Of a stretch of DNA of 64,000 bases, positions 60,587-64,000 are shown piece after piece; position 1 is the stretch's first letter, and each line of letters opens with the position of its first letter. The translations under genes and the position numbers were made by a program. Below the pieces are notes generated by a model. It did no database searches. It was not told the origin of the DNA and worked only from the letters and a program-made list of their open reading frames with translations. The stretch is from Puniceicoccaceae bacterium (GTDB lineage Bacteria > Verrucomicrobiota > Verrucomicrobiia > Opitutales > Coraliomargaritaceae), in the NCBI GenBank assembly GCA_017857255.1, contig JAFMDL010000001.1, positions 1 to 64,000 on the forward strand, read 5' to 3'.

Positions 60587-63067
60587 ATGGAACCTATGAA
60601 CAACTTCACCCCTCGTGCTCAACAAGTACTCGCACTCGCTCGGAAAGAAGCAGATCGTTTCCACCACAACTATGTGGGTACGGAGCACATACTGTTAGGT
60701 CTCATTAATCTGGGTCAAGGTGTTGCGGTGAATGTACTCCAAAAGATGGAGCTAGACCTGCAAACCGTTCGTTCGGCGGTGGAGAAGCAGGTCGGCACTG
60801 GTCCAGAGAGTAAGCCATCTGGTAACATACCCTATACGCCTCGCGTAAAGAAAGTGCTGGCGCTTGCTGGCAAAGAGGCCAAAGCGCTCAATCACTCATA
60901 CGTGGGCACCGAGCATATTTTATTGGGTCTATTGCGGGAGGGTGAGGGTGTCGCTGCTCGTGTGCTGAAATCACTCGAAGTAGACATAGAGCGGTGCCGC
61001 AATGAGATATTGTCAGAATTGGATCCAAATTTCTCTGGAGAACCAGAAGAGGCATCCGCAGGTGCAGCACCTGATGACAAAAAAGATTCGAAGACCCCAG
61101 CGCTCAAGGCGTTTGGGCGGGACCTCACTGAACTTGCTAAAAAAGGTGAACTTGATCCAGTGATTGGGCGTAAGGACGAAATTCGTCGTGTTGTGCAGAT
61201 TCTTTGCCGCCGCACCAAGAGCAATCCTGTTTTAATTGGTGAGGCTGGGGTGGGTAAGACTGCAATAGTTGAGGGCTTGGCACTTGAAATTGCGACTGGA
61301 TTAGTGCCCGAGATCTTACTGGATAAGCGTGTTATCACACTAGATTTAGCGTTGATGGTCGCTGGTACAAAGTACCGCGGACAGTTCGAAGAGCGTATCA
61401 AAGCTGTGATGGATGAAACACGCCGTGCTAAAAATGTTATTATATTCATTGATGAGTTGCACACCATTGTCGGTGCTGGTGCAGCTGAAGGCGCGATGGA
61501 TGCATCGAATATTTTTAAGCCGGCATTGAGTCGTGGTGAGTTGCAATGCATCGGAGCGACAACGTTGGCAGAATACCGTAAATTCATCGAAAAGGATAGT
61601 GCATTGGATCGTCGCTTCCAATCGGTGAAAGTCGATGCGCCTTCGATTGAGGATACCATACTAATTCTTAAAGGTATTCGTAGTAAATATGAGGATCATC
61701 ATAAAGTACGATTCACCGATGCGGCACTTGAAGTCGCCGCAAAATTATCTGAACGCTACATTACGGCACGTTTTCTGCCTGATAAAGCAATCGACATTTT
61801 GGATGAATCAGGTGCGCGTGCGCGGATTGAATCGCTGAAACGGCCACCAGAAATCGATGCGATGAACAGCACGATTGAGGATGTTTGCGCCAAAAAAGAG
61901 GAAGCGATCAGCAAACAGCATTTCGAAGAGGCTGCTACTTTTCGAGATGATGAGAAACAACTGCGCCAGAAGCAGGCAGATGTAATTGAAGCTTGGAAGA
62001 AAAGTCGCGAAGAAATCAAGATTGTTGTGGACGAAGATGACATGCTTGAAGTAGTAGCTGCCTGGACTGGTATTCCGCTCTCTCGTATGGAGCAGCAGGA
62101 GAGTAAAAAACTGCTCAACCTTGAGGCACAATTGCAGAGTGAAGTAATCGGGCAAAATGCGGCGACCGACGTAATTTCTAAAGCCCTACGCCGTTCGCGC
62201 GCTGATTTGAAGGACCCGCGCCGACCCATTGGTTCTTTCATGTTCCTTGGACCGACTGGTGTTGGTAAGACATTACTTGCTAAAGTGTTGGCTGAAGAAA
62301 TGTTTGGTAAACAAGACGCAATTATCCAAATAGATATGTCTGAGTACATGGAGAAGTTTGCCGTTTCTCGCCTAGTAGGCTCTCCTCCTGGCTATGTCGG
62401 ATATGAAGAGGGTGGCCAGTTAACTGAAGCGGTTCGCCGCAAGCCCTATTCTGTAGTACTTTTTGACGAGATTGAGAAGGCCCATCCTGATGTAGTTCAA
62501 CTCCTCCTGCAAGTGCTTGAAGAAGGTCGTTTGACTGACAGCCTTGGGCGTAAAATCGACTTTCGAAATACGATTCTTATCATGACATCCAATGTCGGTG
62601 CAGAAATTCTACAGCGAAACACTTCTATGGGATTCGGCATTGAGGATAATGCCGACAACGAGTATGAGAAAATACGTGAAAAGATTATTGATGAGACCAA
62701 ACGAGTATTTAAGCCTGAATTCTTGAATCGCTTAAATGAACTGGTTATCTTCAAGTCGCTAGGTCGAGAGGATATGATGGCGATTGTTGAGCTTGAGTTA
62801 CGCAATGTATCAAATCGCTTGAAAGATCAGAATTTGAATTTTGAATTCACTGCTGCTGCTAAGTTATTTTTGATCGAGAAGGGGTACGATGAAAAGTACG
62901 GTGCTCGTCCTCTAAGGCGTGCAATCGAGCGACATTTGGAAGATTCGCTCGCTGAAGCTATTCTTGGTGGTGAGATCAAGCCCGGGGAGACGATTCATGT
63001 CGATGTGGATAAGGATCAATTAAGTTTCGTACAAGATCAGCCTGTATCAGGCGCTGCAGGATCTTAA
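60587..63067 (+). CDS. clpC: ClpC AAA+ unfoldase
   Basis: The 826-residue protein has two N-terminal Clp repeats ([33 protein letters not shown] and [34 protein letters not shown]) and the first AAA+ domain ([29 protein letters not shown]). A UVR-containing middle domain follows (about 425-460), then the second AAA+ domain ([34 protein letters not shown]). The UVR-containing middle domain distinguishes ClpC from ClpA and ClpB. It unfolds arginine-phosphorylated substrates for ClpP, which is not in the window. A terminator follows directly. Confidence 0.97.
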   Translation: MEPMNNFTPRAQQVLALARKEADRFHHNYVGTEHILLGLINLGQGVAVNVLQKMELDLQTVRSAVEKQVGTGPESKPSGNIPYTPRVKKVLALAGKEAKALNHSYVGTEHILLGLLREGEGVAARVLKSLEVDIERCRNEILSELDPNFSGEPEEASAGAAPDDKKDSKTPALKAFGRDLTELAKKGELDPVIGRKDEIRRVVQILCRRTKSNPVLIGEAGVGKTAIVEGLALEIATGLVPEILLDKRVITLDLALMVAGTKYRGQFEERIKAVMDETRRAKNVIIFIDELHTIVGAGAAEGAMDASNIFKPALSRGELQCIGATTLAEYRKFIEKDSALDRRFQSVKVDAPSIEDTILILKGIRSKYEDHHKVRFTDAALEVAAKLSERYITARFLPDKAIDILDESGARARIESLKRPPEIDAMNSTIEDVCAKKEEAISKQHFEEAATFRDDEKQLRQKQADVIEAWKKSREEIKIVVDEDDMLEVVAAWTGIPLSRMEQQESKKLLNLEAQLQSEVIGQNAATDVISKALRRSRADLKDPRRPIGSFMFLGPTGVGKTLLAKVLAEEMFGKQDAIIQIDMSEYMEKFAVSRLVGSPPGYVGYEEGGQLTEAVRRKPYSVVLFDEIEKAHPDVVQLLLQVLEEGRLTDSLGRKIDFRNTILIMTSNVGAEILQRNTSMGFGIEDNADNEYEKIREKIIDETKRVFKPEFLNRLNELVIFKSLGREDMMAIVELELRNVSNRLKDQNLNFEFTAAAKLFLIEKGYDEKYGARPLRRAIERHLEDSLAEAILGGEIKPGETIHVDVDKDQLSFVQDQPVSGAAGS

Positions 63068-63089
63068 CTGCCCGTGTAATTAACTAAGC

Positions 63090-63117
63090 AAAGGCCGCAT
63101 TTAAGTGCGGCCTTTTT
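63090..63117 (+). terminator. Rho-independent terminator of the mcsA-mcsB-clpC operon
   Basis: A 10-bp perfect stem (AAAGGCCGCA with its complement) closes a TTTAAG loop and continues into T residues, 22 bases after the clpC stop. It may also act on the convergent gene at 63140. Confidence 0.92.
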
Positions 63118-63139
63118 TGTTTAGGAGCGACGCGGAAAA

Positions 63140-64000
63140 CTACTGCTTTGGCAGGAAGTAAGCTTGTTGTTTTTCACTGATTGGTAGGCCAATTTTTTCC
63201 ATTGCTTTAAGCATATCCTCCCAAGCCATACGCTTCGTTTTCATAGTATCGTTAAATAGAAGATAGGAAGGTTGAAATGTGAAGATGACTGGTGTGCCCC
63301 CGAAGGACTGCCATGTGCCCTGGATTTCTGACATATTGCGGTCTGGAGCTGGGCCCAAGAGGCCAGGTACTGTGGCGTTACCCAGAGCGATGATCACCTT
63401 CGGCTGAACGATTTCAATCTGCGCCTTGAGATAAGGGAGACAGTAGTTCATTTCCTCCTGCGTGGGTGGGCGGTTGCCATAGGGCTTGTTGTGCTTGGGG
63501 CGCCATTTAAGTATATTGGTCATGTATACCGACTCGCGCGTGAGACCCATGGCACTTAGAATCTTTGTTAGAAGCTCTCCAGCTTTTCCCTGAAAAGGGA
63601 TACCGTTGTCAGCTTCTTCTTCGCCAGGTGCTTCACCACAGAAAAAAATGTCGGCATTGATTGATCCGCTGCCAAATACTAGTGTATCGTTTTTTCTAAG
63701 CTGTTCTTGGCAGAAGGGAGAGGCCTCAATCTGCTCTTTGAGCCATTGCATGCGCTGCGTCGCATCACCATCTGGTATTTTTATGATTGGTGGTTCGGGC
63801 AGTGGCGCATCGATTGGGTTCGATTTTTTACTTGTTGGCGCCTTGGGAGCTGGTGGGCTGGGCACTCGACCAGAATTAACCGCAGTCTGAAGGTCGATGG
63901 CTGATGCTACAGATGCAGTGGATTGATTCACGCAGGGCTGTAATTGCTCCAGTGTATTATCGTTGATGAACACACGATCCATCCCTTCGAGCCTTAACCG
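63140..64000 (-). CDS. family 4 uracil-DNA glycosylase, 5' end cut by the window
   Basis: The visible part contains a proline-rich linker (about 40-65), then the Fe-S UDG family 4 core: ASPFCQEQLRKNDTLVFGSGSINADIFFCGEAPGEEEADNGIPFQGKAGELLTKIL, YMTNILKWRP, VIIALGNATVPGLLG and FTFQPSYLL. It removes uracil from DNA. An ATG at 63982 could start the frame, but the frame stays open to the window edge and reads RLRLEGMDRVFINDNTLEQL. This resembles the N-terminal extension of longer family members, so the true start probably lies outside. Cys residues for the Fe-S cluster are present but fewer than in textbook members. Confidence 0.88.
   Translation of the reverse strand, partial: RLRLEGMDRVFINDNTLEQLQPCVNQSTASVASAIDLQTAVNSGRVPSPPAPKAPTSKKSNPIDAPLPEPPIIKIPDGDATQRMQWLKEQIEASPFCQEQLRKNDTLVFGSGSINADIFFCGEAPGEEEADNGIPFQGKAGELLTKILSAMGLTRESVYMTNILKWRPKHNKPYGNRPPTQEEMNYCLPYLKAQIEIVQPKVIIALGNATVPGLLGPAPDRNMSEIQGTWQSFGGTPVIFTFQPSYLLFNDTMKTKRMAWEDMLKAMEKIGLPISEKQQAYFLPKQ

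Overview
The window looks like a chromosomal piece of a marine Verrucomicrobiota bacterium, most likely of the Opitutae/Puniceicoccales type (Coraliomargarita- or Lentimonas-like). That assignment is inferred from the combination of many secreted S1 sulfatases, a PEP-CTERM sorted protein, a lone prepilin-type protein, GPH-type sugar transport and an mcsA-mcsB-clpC operon. No marker gene in the window proves it.

Region 1 (about 1-27.4 kb) is an accessory polysaccharide-utilisation island. It holds a partial HAD phosphatase, a GH38-type alpha-mannosidase homologue that lacks the usual nucleophile Asp, a lipoprotein of unknown function, a GH99/WbsX-like glycosidase, a GntR-HTH/LacI-sensor regulator, six S1 sulfatases (11.3-24.1 kb), a LamG/PEP-CTERM surface protein, a prepilin-like protein and a GPH-family symporter. 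The simplest reading is export of sulfatases and glycosidases, desulfation and cutting of a sulfated, possibly mannose-containing glycan, and uptake of the products by the symporter. A short AT-rich element (core GATTYAWTGA) recurs just upstream of nine genes or gene remnants here, including the regulator itself, and is the best candidate for a regulon operator. The island also carries a hipBA pair, a higBA pair with a duplicated palindromic operator, a RAYT transposase bracketed by its REP repeats, further REP copies elsewhere, a (TC)11 microsatellite, and several gene remnants (PilX-like, GH99-like, GntR-like, HigA-like). These point to repeated insertion and decay.

Region 2 (27.4-28.1 kb) is a gene-free boundary with strong hairpins and a Rho-independent terminator, possibly an unannotated RNA gene.

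Region 3 (28-64 kb) is ordinary core chromosome. It includes pyruvate carboxylase, an XPD/DinG-like helicase with an N-terminal nuclease-like domain, UDP-glucuronate decarboxylase, haem/sirohaem genes (hemC, cobA-hemD), tRNA-Val(UAC)-ilvN-ilvC, a MASE1 hybrid histidine kinase, an omega-amidase-like nitrilase, rpe, an SNase-HhH protein, a phosphopantetheinyl transferase, argA, a XerC/D recombinase, a PH-domain protein, sufS-sufU, an amidohydrolase, hisF, an unknown 591-residue protein, acs, an ilvE-like aminotransferase, mcsA-mcsB-clpC and a family-4 uracil-DNA glycosylase cut by the window end. By eye this half is more AT-rich than the sulfatase island.
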